A stretch of DNA of 64,000 bases from Aptenodytes patagonicus (lineage: Eukaryota > Chordata > Aves > Sphenisciformes > Spheniscidae). Under the pieces are notes generated by a model. The model had not been told where the DNA came from. It worked only from the letters and a program-made list of their open reading frames with translations, and did no database searches. The position numbers and the translations under genes are program-made. The DNA is taken from assembly GCF_965638725.1 (NCBI RefSeq), contig NC_134950.1, positions 19,978,932 to 20,042,931 of the forward strand, read 5' to 3'. Below, piece after piece: positions 11,561-22,613 of the stretch (position 1 is its first letter; every line of letters begins with the position of its first letter).

Positions 11561-13854
11561 ATTTTTGCATCGAGTTCGTTTCCAGCCTAGTGGATTTACC
11601 CATCAGAATGACTACAAGAAACAGTATTACTGTGTTCCTGTCTGTAAAACACCCTGTAAGTAAAATCCCCTTTCCAAAGCTTCTTGAAGCCCAGGCACAT
11701 TGAATGCCCCTCTCCCAGGCCCCCCAAGGCTGAAAGTTCAAGCAACCAGCTTTGTCCTCAGGACTGGTGGCTGCAAAACTTGCTTCTGTTGGAGTGGCAG
11801 AGTGAGCTCTGGGTGCTCATAGGGAAAGCTGAAGTGAGAGAGCTAGGGAGGGTTGACAGAGCTGTTGGAGGATTGCAGCCTTTTGTCTTCTCCCTGTATT
11901 CCATCCATTTCACAATATAGCACGCCCATTCTCCTTCTTTGACTGTGTTTATACTATTAAGTAGCCCATGTCCTGTGTGTCCTCTCAAACAGGACAGATA
12001 CTCTCAGAGTATCTATTGGAACATCCCTGGACTGTGTTTCCTCCTGAAGCTCACCAAGGGATGGTTTGGGATGGTGCTAGCTATCCAAATGGCTCTAACA
12101 CTGTAATGATATGGATAGTTGAGTTCTAGTGTCTCTTCCTGACATTCCTCTACTAGTATACAAAAGCCTTTTTCTCTCAGTCCCCTAACCTCTACCTCCA
12201 CCCTGGTCCTCATGGTCAGATCCTGCTCTGCATGCTGTCCTATCCTTGAGTTTTCCTCTCCTCAGCCCATTCCCCCAGCCTATCCTCTTACAGCACTCCT
12301 TACTCCAGCACCTCTGTTACAGGACTGCTCTACAGATCTCTTCTCTTGCTGGGGCCCACAGCAGTGCTCTCCCTCCTGTCCCACGTGTGCCCCACAGCTT
12401 CCCTCTGACTGCCCCACCTTTGCCTCCTGGCAGGGGGGAACTGGTTGGGGAGAGAACAGGCAAGCATCCTGTTTCTGTGTCTGTCCCCCAGCCCAGATGG
12501 TGCTTCTCCCCAACACACCTCCTACTAGCACTGACATAGGGACTTGGGTGGGACAACACCCAAGGTCCCATGGCTGGGACACAGTTTGGGCAAGGAAGAG
12601 ATGCTGCATCTGTGGAATGCAGCTAACAATTATTTACTTTTACTTAGAAATCAATGATTTAACATGATACACACTTGGTAAAAAAAAAAATCCCCTGAAA
12701 GAATTTGCACTGATGCAAAAGCAAACATTTCTCTCAAACCACTTTGGGTACTCTTTTGTTCCCTGGATGTTTTCCATGCTCAGAGTTTGCAATGAAATTC
12801 TGGCACAGCACTCTGTTAACTGCTCCACTTTACATGCCCCTGGAAATATTATGGAGGAGACAAAAGGTGAAATGCTCTCTGTGCTCAGAAAGGTTGGCTG
12901 AAAATGAGCCATGCGCTCAGCGACGTGGCAGTAGTTCAGAGAAAATGAATGCAGTGAGAGCAAGAGGAAGTGTGAATGGCACAATGAACTCTGGCAGGCA
13001 AGGGCTGCTCCATCCCAGTTCATCCCTCATTGTACAACCTTTTCTTACTTTTCCTTTATCCCCACTCCTCCACCTGTAGCATACCAGCCCACAAATATTC
13101 TGCATATATTCTTTTAAAAAAATCCTGAGTACTTGCTGAATTTTATGCTTCTGATATGACAACTTTGCAAAACAAACACTAATTATGTGACAAAACAAAA
13201 TGTGGCCAAAATTCTTCTTTTCCCCATCTTCCATCAAAGATCATTCCCAAATGGATTCTTGCTACATGTAATTCAGTTTTGCTGGTTACTCCTTGTCCCC
13301 TTGAGCAACTCACCTGGTTTGAAAGCAAGTGGGCCAAAAACTCACTTCTCGGCCTGCTGATGTGCATTGCAACCCATTTTGATCTAGGAGGATTAGAATT
13401 ACACCATGTTTTTTACATCCTGTTCCAAGCTCTCCTTCTCTAGAGGGACAGAGCACGGCACGCAAGGTGAACAGGAGCATTGGCAGAACCTGTCAGACCT
13501 TAAAAGAAACAAGTCTTTCCTCCCCACAGAGTTTTTCCTTATTTCAGGATGTACCTCCTCAAGTGGTTTGAAAAACAACACTTCAACACTGTTCTGCGCT
13601 GCCATGAACCGTACCAGTGCCCAAGGCATGCCAGGTGGCCAGGCTAGATTTCAGAATAGCTAAAACGGTCACCCCCAAAATAAACCAGGTCTCAGCACTA
13701 ACTCTAACAAAACTGTTACAACATTAGTGTAATGCCTAATTTATAACTTCTATTGGGCTATTTCATTTTAGTTCAGCTCATTTATTTTTCTATGTACAAT
13801 TTGTAACATAATTTTAACTCCCTAATGAAGCAGAAGGACCTTTAATTACTATTA

Positions 13855-13905
13855 GTTATTATTAATAATAATTAATTATTAATCAATTACTATATATTTA
13901 ATGAT
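13855..13905. repeat. AT-rich palindromic stretch
   Basis: TAATTACTATTAGTTATTATTAATAATAATTAATTATTAATCAATTAC is a self-complementary low-complexity tract about 80 bp before the 3' end of the CR1 at 13986. Confidence 0.6.
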
Positions 13906-13985
13906 ATTTAGCTATTTGTCCTTTTGGACAAGAACAGTGAAGAAGAGGTTGTGATTGAGGAGCTGTCCTGTGTGCATATAGGCAC

Positions 13986-16364
13986 ATAGAATCATAGAAT
14001 CATAGAATCATTGAGGTTGGAAAAGACCTCCAAGATCATCGAGTCCAACCGTCAACCCAACACCACCATGCCCACTAAACCATGTCCCTAAGTGTCTCAT
14101 CTACTCGTCTTTTAAATACCTCCAGGGATGGGGACTCCACCACTTCCCTGGGCAGCCTCTTCCAATGTTTCACCACTCTTTCAGTAAAGACATTTTTCCT
14201 CACATCCAATCTAAACCTCCCCTGCCGCAACTTGAGGCCATTTCCTCTCGTCCTATCGCTAGTTACTTGAGAGAAGAGACCGACACCCACCTCGCTACAA
14301 CCTCCTTTCAGGTAGTTGTAGAGAGCGATGAGGTCTCCCCTCAGCCTCCTTTTCTGCAGGCTAAACAGCCCCAGTTCCCTCAGCCGCTCCTCACAAGACT
14401 TGTTCTCCAGACCCCTCACCAGCCTCGTTGCCCTTCTCTGGACACACTCCAGCACCTCGACGTCCTTCTTGTAGTGAGGGGCCCAAAACTGAACACAGGA
14501 TTCGAGGTGCGGCCTCACCAGGGCCGAGTACAGGGGCACGATCACTTCCCTACTCCTGCTGGCCACACTAGTTCTGATACAGGCCAGGATGCCATTGGCC
14601 TTCTTGGCCGCCTGGGCACACTGCCGGCTCATGGTCAGCCGGCTGTCGACCAACACCCCCAGGTCCTTCTCTGCTGGGCAGCTTTCCAGCCACTCTTCCC
14701 CAAGCCTGTAGCGCTGCATGGGGTTGTTGTGGCCCAAGTGCAGGACCCGGCACTTGGCCTTGTTGAACCTCATACAGTTGGCCTGGGCCCATCGATCCAG
14801 CCTGTCCAGGTCCCTCTGCAGAGCCTTCCTACCCTCGAGCAGATCAACACTCCCGCCCAGCTTGGTGTCGTCTGCAAACTTACTGAGGGTGCACTCAATC
14901 CCCTCATCCAGATCATCGATAAAGATATTAAACAAGACCGGCCCCAGTACTGAGCCCTGGGGAACACCGCTCGTGACCGGCCGCCAACTGGATTGAACTC
15001 CATTCACCACAACTCTCTGGGCCCGGCCGTCCAGCCAGTTTTTGACCCAGCACAGAGTACACCTGTCTAAGCCGTGAGCTGCCAGCTTCTCTAGGAGAAT
15101 GCTGTGGGAGACAGTGTCAAAGGCCTTGCTGAAGTCCAGGTAGACCACATCCACAGCCTCTCCCTCATCCACTAGGCGGGTCACCTGGTCATAGAAGGAG
15201 ATCAGGTTGGTCAAGCAGGACCTGCCTCTCATGAACCCGTGCTGGCTGGGCCTGATCCCCTGGTTGTCCCGCTCATGCCTTGTGAGTGCCCTCAAGATGA
15301 ACCGCTCCATAATCTTCCCTGGCACCGAGGTCAGGCTGACAGGCCTGTAGTTCCCCGGATCCTCCTTCCGGCCCTTCTTGTGGATGGGCGTCACATTGGC
15401 AAGCCTCCAGTCATCCGGGATCTCCCCCGTTAACCAGGACTGCTGATAAATGATGGAGAGCGGCTTGGCGAGCACCTCCGCCAGCTCCCTCAGCACTCTC
15501 GGGTGGATCCCATCCGGCCCCATAGACTTGTGAGCGTCCAGGTGGCGTAGCAGGTCATTGACTGCTTCCTCCTGGATTATGGGGGGTTCATCCTGCTCGC
15601 TGTCCCTGTCTTCCAGCTCGGGGGGCTGAGTACCCTGAGGATATCTGGTCTGCCTGTTAAAGACTGAGGCAAAGAAGGCATTGAGTACCTGAGCCTTTTC
15701 CTCATCCTCAGTGACCATGTTCCCCCCCGCATCCAATAAGGGATGGAGATTCTCCCTGGCTCTCTTCTTGTCATTAATATATTTGTAAAAACATTTTTTG
15801 TTTTCTCTAACGACAGCGGCCAGATTGCATTCTAGCTGGGCTTTTGCCTTTCTCATTTCTTCTCTGCACGACCTAACGAGATCCCTGTACTCTTCTTGAG
15901 TCACCTGCCCCTTCTTCCACAAGCGGTAAACGCTCCTTTTTTTCCTGAGTCCCAGCAAGAGCTCCCCGTTCAGCCAGGCCGGTCGTCTTCCCCGCCCGTT
16001 CTTCTTACGGCGTACAGGGACAGCCTGCTCCTGCGCCTTTAAGACTTCCTTCTTGAAGATCGTCCAGCCTTCCTGGACCCCTTTGCCCTTCAGGACCGTC
16101 TCCCATGGGACTCTCTCAACCAACGTCCTGAACAGGCCAAAGTCCGCCCTCCGGAAGTCCATGGTTGCGGTTTTGCTGCCCCCTCCTCCTTACTTCACCA
16201 AGAAGTGAGAATTCTCATTTCATAGTCACTAAGCCCAAGACAGCCTCCGACCACCACATCTCCCACCAGTCCTTCTCTGTTTGTAAACAGCAGGTCGAGC
16301 GAGGCACCTCCCCTGGTAGGCTCACTTACCAGCTGTGTCAGGAAGTTGTCTTCCACACACTCCA
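13986..16364 (-). mobile_element. Young CR1, 5'-truncated in the endonuclease, antisense
   Basis: The 3' end is at about 13986, with repeated ATTCTATG read on the minus strand. The 5' end is at about 16364, inside the endonuclease region (rc of CCACACACTCCA). The neighbouring bases 16358-16400 contain short direct duplications (ACTCCAATACC twice, TAAGTC twice) not found in other CR1 copies. Sequence is very close to the copy at 46813-49450. I found no convincing target-site duplication. Confidence 0.9.
14075..16162 (-). pseudogene. CR1 ORF2 fragment with intact reverse transcriptase frame (695 codons)
   Basis: The frame opens with [11 protein letters not shown] at 16162 and runs to LRDMV-stop at 14075 without interruption. 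It includes the linker, the RT blocks ([29 protein letters not shown]) and the C-terminal domain. Upstream, the remaining endonuclease piece (about 16170-16364) is out of frame: two bases are missing in the EMVEFS region and one G is added further on. The ORF is therefore a truncated remnant even though RT looks catalytically complete. [11 protein letters not shown] puts it in the same subgroup as 46813-49450. Confidence 0.85.
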
Positions 16365-17105
16365 ATACCAATACTCCAATACCTAAGTCTAAGTCTAAAG
16401 GACTTAAATAGGAGTGATGGCTGGAGAGGTGAAAAGATAGCTAGAAACAAGGACTCACCTAGCTGAAGTTGGGTGCAGTAGTGGGGGGGTTTCAGTGCAC
16501 GATGAGGACACATGGCCTAGCCCCAGCAGGTCAGCTGAGCCCAGAGGGGTACAAGGCTGGCCATCACTGAGTAGGACCACCTGGGAGCCCCCGAGGCTTC
16601 ACACAGGAGGTGGCCTGGCCACTGTTATAGGACACTGCCTCACCCAGGGAACCCAGCATCCCTCTGATGTGGCTGGTGGACCAGCCAGGCCCAAAACGAG
16701 TGTGGTTCTGGGGGGTGTCTGAGCATTTTCCCAGTGGAGTTTCTTCCCCTCATCAGCTACTCTGAATAAAACTGTACAGGACTCAGCTTGCATCTGATAG
16801 TTGCTCCTTTGGGAAATATCCCCCCAGGTGTTGTTCACTTCCAATGAATCAGTGTCAGAAATTTCTGCTGCTGATTCTACTAGAAGCAGCAAATTTCCCT
16901 GGAGACATGTCTCTGCACAGGCCCTGTTCATCCACAGTGGACTCACTGTCCAGGAGCTTGGCAGGGGTGGCCACCTTCTGAATGATGACACCTTCTCTGC
17001 TGGTGCTAAATCTGGTTTTGTACCATAGCACTAAACATGCCTACATACCAAAAGAAATTCTTAATATGTTAGGCATTACTAAGAAATAATAACTATTTAA
17101 ATGCA
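16365..17105. other. Unassigned stretch between CR1 and LTR
   Basis: Unique-looking sequence with AATAAA at about 16764 (CTCTGAATAAAACTG). It could contain old LTR material, but no ends or duplication were found. Confidence 0.35.
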
Positions 17106-17670
17106 TGAACTGGGTCTGACTGGGATGGAGATAACCTTCTCCATAGGAGCCCATGTGGTGCTGTGTTTTGCATTTGTGGCTAAAACAGTGTGAGTAACAC
17201 ACCAGTGTTTTGGCTGTTGCTGAGCAGTGCTCCCATAGCATCGAGGCTTTCTCTTTTTCCAGCTCTGTCCCCACAGCAAGTAGGCCAGGGGTGGGCACGA
17301 GGTTGGGAGGGGACACAGCTGGGAGAACTAACCCGAACTGGCCAAAGGGATATCCCATACCACATAACGTCATGCCCAGCAATAAAGACGAGTGGTAGAG
17401 AAGAAGTTGAGGTTTTTGGCTTCCAAGGTGGCTGTTGCTCAGAGACTGGCTGGGCATTGGTCTACTTGTGGAAGATGGGGAGTGAGTGCCTTTTCACCTC
17501 TTAGTTTTTCCCCCCTCTTTCCTTCACCTATTAAATTGTCTTTATCTCAACCTGCAAGTTTTCTTGCTTTTGCTCTTCATATTCTTTCCCCCATCCTGCT
17601 GGGGTTGTGGTGGGGAGTGAGTGAGCAGCTCTGTGGGGGCTTAGCTGCTGGCTGGGGTCAACCCACCATG
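17106..17670 (+). mobile_element. Diverged solo LTR, related to the one at 8663-9261
   Basis: The plus strand resembles the reverse complement of the LTR at 8663-9261 throughout: GTGCTGTGTTTTGCATTTGTGGCTAAAAC near the start, GTTGCTGAGCAGTGCT, GGACACAGCTGGGA, then ATTAAA (17530-17535) before TTGTCTTTATCTCAACC, and GGCTGGGGTCAACCCACC at the end. The likely target duplication is ATGCA/GTGCA (17101-17105 and 17671-17675) with one mismatch, so the boundaries are provisional. CRE and TATA sites are mutated. No internal retroviral genes are present. Confidence 0.75.
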
Positions 17671-19169
17671 GTGCACCATCAGCTGTACAGGGCATATGTA
17701 GTGCACTAGGGATTCAATTCATCTTTATGGTCAATACAAGAAATTGTCTATTGTAGTGTGAAGTTTACTTCGCATAGACATCTGTCTTTGGGTAAAACAA
17801 ATTGCTCCCATAGAGTATGTGCCAGTCTCTGCAGTCCAGCTCTAAGTCTATGTCTGGGTCTCTACATTCTGGGTCTCTCAGAAGAATGCTACCCCAGTTT
17901 TATATGTCAAGCCACATATGGCTCCTCATTCAGACCTTCACTGAAACTATTTTTCTCACTGCAGTCTTATTCACCAGCTGAGTTTGGTTAGAGCAGATTT
18001 AGAGTTTGCACATCTCTGTATCCTTTACAAGCCCACCCATGCTTATTGACTCCTCTGGTCTGAAAAAAATATATCTGCCTTCTTAGGAGATTATTTGAGA
18101 AAGTCACATCAATGACCTTGAGGTGGCAGAAGGGACTTGCCTACAGTATATATAGATGTATTTCAAAACTTATTTCTATACCTGTTTGGGCAGGAGTTAT
18201 TATAGTATTTGGGTTTTTCTTTCGACCAAGTATTTGATGAGGCACAACTTGGTGATGGGGCTATTCAAGTTTTTCCCCGGTGTTGGATCCTGTGACCTGA
18301 AGCTGCATTCTTGCACCTGTGCTGCTTTCTTGAAAGAGATTTCAAGTTTATTGAAATCTCTCCAGCTTCCTGCACAATCCATAAGCTCTGTAAGATCTTA
18401 CCAACATTTCTTCTTCAGATGAGACTCATCATATGAATAATACTAGCATATGGCCAGCAGGTAGTTTCTGTAAGCACGTGCCTTTTCTTAACGCTGTTGT
18501 GGTTTGTTTTGGTTTTTTGTTTTGGTTTTGTTTGTTTGTTTGTTTTTAATTCTTTTTTAATTTATTCTTTTTGTAGAGGTCCATTCTTCTACTTCATATG
18601 CTTATATTAAGTCATGACAAAACCCAGCTGGCTAGCTGGCCGGTCATCAGCCTGTTAAGATCTATCTGATTATCCCTCAGGAGATTTATCCAGTTATTAT
18701 AAAACATTTCAAGCAAGGGTTCAATTTCTTGTTCTTTCTTGAATACTAGTTTTAAACTGAGAGCTCAAAAAACCCACCATGTTCATGCAAATACATGCAA
18801 TAATTGCAGATTTGAAGAGAGATAATTGCTGACAAATGCAAATAATTCTTGGTAGCAGAGTTTTCTATTTCAGAAAATTTGGGATTAACACCACTGGTCT
18901 CAGAGTCTTCAGTGCTGGTACTTTTAGCCTCCTCACATCTGTGAATGAAGCTAGTGAATTGATGGTCTCTGGTCACTTCATGGTAACTAATTTGAGACAG
19001 CCGTGCCATTCAAGAGGGAAACCTATTACATGTGGTAGACCTCGTGCTTCAACAGAATAAGATGCTATGACAGATATAGGAACTACTGTCTCAAAACAAT
19101 TAGAAAAATTACCTCTTGCACTTGCAAAAAAAGAGAGGGAAATGCAATATACTGCAGAGAAATAGGACA

Positions 19170-21243
19170 ATTATGCATCTTTAAGAAGGAAGTCTTAAAG
19201 GTGCAGGAGCAGGCTGTCCCCATACGCCGTTAAGAAGAACGGGCGGGGAAGACGACCGGCCTGGCTGAACGGGGAGCTCTTGCTGGGACTCAGGAAAAAA
19301 AGGAGAGTTTACCGCTTGTGGAAGAAGGGGCAGGCGACTCAAGAAGAGCACAGGGATCTCGTTAGGTCATGCAGAGAAGAAATGAGAAAGGCAAAAGCCC
19401 AGCTAGAATGCAATCTGGCCGCTGTTGTTAGAGAAAACAAAAAATGTTTTTACAAATATATTAATGACAAGAAGAGAGCCAAGGAGAATCTCCACCCCTT
19501 ATTGGATGCGGGGGGGAACATGGTCACTGAGGATGAGGAAAAGGCTGAGGTACTCAATGCCTTCTTTGCCTCAGTCTTTAACAGTCAGACCAGTTATCCT
19601 CAGGGTACTCGGCCCCCCGAGCTGGAAGACAGGGACGGCGAGCAGGATGAACACCCCATAATCCAAGAGGAAGCAGTCAATGACCTGCTATGCCACCTGG
19701 ACACTCACAAGTCTATGGGGCCGGATGGGATCCACCCGAGAGTGCTGAGGGAGCTGGCGGAGGTGCTCGCCAAGCCACTCTCCATCATTTATCAGCAGTC
19801 CTGGCTAATCAGGGAGGCCCTGGGCGACTGGAGGCTTGCCAATGTGACGCCCATCTACAAGAAGGGCCGGAAGGAGGATCTAGAGAACTACAGGCCTGTC
19901 AGCCTGACCTCGGTGCCGGGGAAGATTATGGAGCGGTTCATCTTGAGGGCACTCACAAGGCATGTGCGGGACAACCAGGGGATCAGGCCCAGCCAGCACG
20001 GGTTCATGAAAGGCAGGTCCTGCTTGACCAACCTGATCTCCTTCTATGACCAGGTGACCCGCCTAGTGGATGAGGGAAAGGCTGTGGATGTGGTCTACCT
20101 GGACTTCAGCAAGGCCTTTGACACCGTCTCCCACAGCATTCTCCTTCAGAAGCTGGCAGCTCACGGCTTAGACAGGTGTACTCTGTGCTGGGTCAAAAAC
20201 TGGCTGGACGGCCAGGCCCAGAGAGTTGTGGTGAATGGAGTTCAATCCAGTTGGCGGCCAGTCATGAGCGGTGTTCCCCAGGGCTCAGTACTGGGGTCGG
20301 TCTTGTTCAATATCTTTATCAATGATTTGGATGAGGGGATTGAGTGCACCCTCAGTAAGTTTGCAGAAAACACCAAGTTGGGTGGGAGTGTTGATCTGCT
20401 CGAGGGTAGGAAGGCTCTGCAGAGGGACCTGGACAGGCTGGATCGATGGGCCCAGGCCAACTGTATGAGGTTCAACAAGGCCAAGTGCCGGGTCCTGCAC
20501 TTGGGCCACAACAACCCCATGCAGCGCTACAGGCTTGGGGAAGAGTGGCTGTCAGAAAAGGACCTGGGGGTGTTGGTCGACAGCCGGCTGACCATGAGCC
20601 GGCAGTGTGCCCAGGCGGCCAAGAAGGCCAATGGCATCCTGGCCTGTATCAGAAATAGTGTGGCCAGCAGGAGTAGGGAAGTGATCGTGCCCCTGTACTC
20701 GGCACTGGTGAGGCCGCACCTCGAATACTGTGTTCAGTTTTGGGCCCCTCACTGCAAGAAAGACATTGACATGCTGGAGCGTGTCCAGAGAAGGGCAACG
20801 AAGCTGGTGAAGTGTCTGGACAACAAGTCTTCTGAGGAGCGGCTGAGGGAACTGGGACTGTTTAGCCTGGAGAAGAGGAGGCTCAGGGGAGACCTCATCG
20901 CTCTCTACAACTCCCTGAAAGGAGGTTGTAGCGAGGTGGGTGTCGGTCTCTTCTCCCAAGTAACTAGCGATAGGACGAGAGGAAATGGCCTCAAGTTGCG
21001 CCAGGGGAGGTTTAGATTGGATGTGAGGAAAAATGTCTTTACTGAAAGAGTGGTGAAACATTGGAAGAGGCTGCCCAGGGAAGTGGTGGAGTCCCCATCC
21101 CTGGAGGTATTTAAAAGACGTGGAGATGAGGCGCTTAGGGACATGGTTTAGTGGGCATGGTGGTGTTGGGTTGACAGTTGGACTCAATGATCTTAGAGGT
21201 CTTTTCCAACCTCAATGATTCTATGATTCTATGATTCTATGAT
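19170..21243 (+). mobile_element. Young CR1, 5'-truncated
   Basis: It begins in the linker between endonuclease and RT (CTTTAAGAAGGAAGTC, about 19170) and ends with four ATTCTATG-type repeats near 21243. It belongs to the same subgroup as the nested copy at 4913-6985 ([11 protein letters not shown]) and shares RNSVASR and [10 protein letters not shown] with the copy at 38373. No clear target-site duplication was seen. An older antisense CR1 begins about 120 bp after its 3' end. Confidence 0.9.
19280..21151 (+). pseudogene. CR1 reverse transcriptase fragment with mutated active site
   Basis: The frame is open for about 623 codons but begins at TTG, not ATG. A one-base insertion (CGCCGTTAAGAAG, near 19230) shifts it from the CR1 sequence upstream. 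The catalytic FADD box reads FAEN (20360-20371): both aspartates are changed, so this copy should have no polymerase activity. A 12-bp in-frame deletion near 20551 removes ESCL between two CTG repeats. Remaining blocks ([24 protein letters not shown]-terminal LRDMV) are well kept. Confidence 0.87.
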
Positions 21244-21359
21244 TCACCAAATAACAAAGTTCATCTGAATAGTAGCAAATAAACACTCAGGTGATCCAAC
21301 CTACAGCTGTTAGGGAAAGTTCAAAGAGAGTGGTTTGTAGGAAGGAACTTAAGCTTGAC

Positions 21360-21885
21360 TTGACAATCTCTTTGGGAATCCTGCTCCAGTGTTTGACTAC
21401 CTTCAGAGTAATTTTTTTTTCCTAATGTTTAAATGGAATTTCCTGTATTACAATTTGTGCCCATTGCCTATTGCCCTGTCACTGAGCACTACTGAGAAGA
21501 ACCTGGTTCCAGCTTCTCTCCCATCAGTTATTTATACACACTTGTAAGATCCCCCTGAGCCTTCTCTTCTCCAGGTTGAACAGTCCCAGCTCTCTCAGCC
21601 TCTCCTCATAGGTCAGATGCTCCAGTTCCTCCATCATCTCTGCGGACCTTCACGGGACTCATCCCAGTATTTCCATGTCTCTCTTGTACTGAGGAGCCCA
21701 GCACTGGACACAGTACTCAGGTGGGTCTCACCAGTGCTGAGCAGAGGGGAAGGATCACCTCCTTTGACCTGCTGGCAATGCTCTGTCTAGTGCAGCCCAG
21801 GAGGTTTGTAGCCTTCTTTGCTGTAAAGGCTTACTGCTGCCTCTTGGTCAACTTGTTCACTAGGATCCACAGTGCCTCGTATCTG
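21360..21885 (-). mobile_element. Old CR1 3' fragment, antisense
   Basis: Recognisable reverse-complement CR1 phrases include CCTTCTCTTCTCCAGGTTGAACAG, TCTCTCAGCCTCTCCTCATAG, TTGTACTGAGGAGCCCAGCACTGGACACAGTACTC and GGTCTCACCAGTGCTGAGCAGAGGGG. It is far more diverged than the neighbouring CR1 at 19170-21243 and has no useful ORF. The limits are approximate. Confidence 0.8.
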
Positions 21886-22059
21886 CAGAGCTGCTGTCCA
21901 GCACATCAACCCCCACCATGTACTAATGTATGGCGTTATTCATCCCCATGGAGACAACTTGGGTTGGGTACCAAGTTTCTTAGTCAATGCATGAAAGGAT
22001 TAAGAAATCTACTACCTGGGATTCCCAAAAGTCAGCAAGATCTGATGGGAGAATGAGCC

Positions 22060-22135
22060 ATCTGTCTTTAGTGCTAGTGATAGAGCATTTACCCAAGAAA
22101 TGAGAGACCTGCAGTTGGCTTTAGTCTAGCGTCTA
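22060..22135 (+). repeat. Possible tRNA-derived SINE head
   Basis: GTGCTAGTGATAGAGCATTT, ACCCAAGAAATGAGAGACCT and GCAGTTGGCTTTAG resemble the A-box to B-box region of tRNA-derived SINEs. It is too diverged to name a family. Confidence 0.25.
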
Positions 22136-22562
22136 GGGAATTCAGCCTTTCTGTATATCCTGCTCCCTAGGAGAGTGAGTTCCCTATGCATTACATGGAG
22201 GAAAATCAGAGCAGACCAAGTACTTCCACTCGTCCTCTTGAGGCTGGTCCAAGTGCAAGTGGCTGACATCACCAGAATAGTAAGGCAGTACCCATCGAGT
22301 AGGGGACTAAGAAGTTGATTGTGAGGACCAAAGGGCAAAGCGGCTTCTGGTCTCTGCCCCTACTGCCAAGATGATTTTTTTCTCCTTTTTTTTGTTTTGT
22401 TTAACGTTGTCCAATGTAAAATGCATAAATAGTCCTTGTAGAAGTGACAAAGATTCACATGAATCCCTTCCTGTTTAAGCACTGTAACTGCTAGACTACT
22501 GGCAAACTGTTCTTCCTTCAAGAAACAAAGATTGCTTTTTTGGGGTGCTCACTCCCCTACAG

Positions 22563-22613
22563 ACGATGAAAGATCTTCTTACATTATCTGTCCATTACCA
22601 AGCAAGGCAAAAG
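22563..22613 (+). other. Exon-like 51-bp segment (acceptor and donor motifs)
   Basis: The segment is preceded by TTGCTTTTTTGGGGTGCTCACTCCCCTACAG-type sequence (pyrimidine-rich with AG at 22561-22562) and followed by the strong donor AAAG|GTATGT. Its length is a multiple of three and at least two frames are open. I do not recognise the encoded peptide. It could be an exon of a non-coding transcript or chance. Confidence 0.25.

Larger units (their letters stand above)
10710..13985. other. Non-coding stretch
   Basis: Besides the MIR-like piece near 11450, nothing is recognised. The C-rich tract at 12200-12600 is open in several frames on both strands, which is typical of base-composition bias. 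Confidence 0.55.

Noticed and set aside
12212..12667. 151-codon ORF rich in Pro, Ser and Cys
   Set aside because: C-rich low-complexity DNA is open on both strands. No homologue was recognised.
16400..17040. Possible further LTR with AATAAA at 16764
   Set aside because: No TG...CA ends and no target duplication could be placed.
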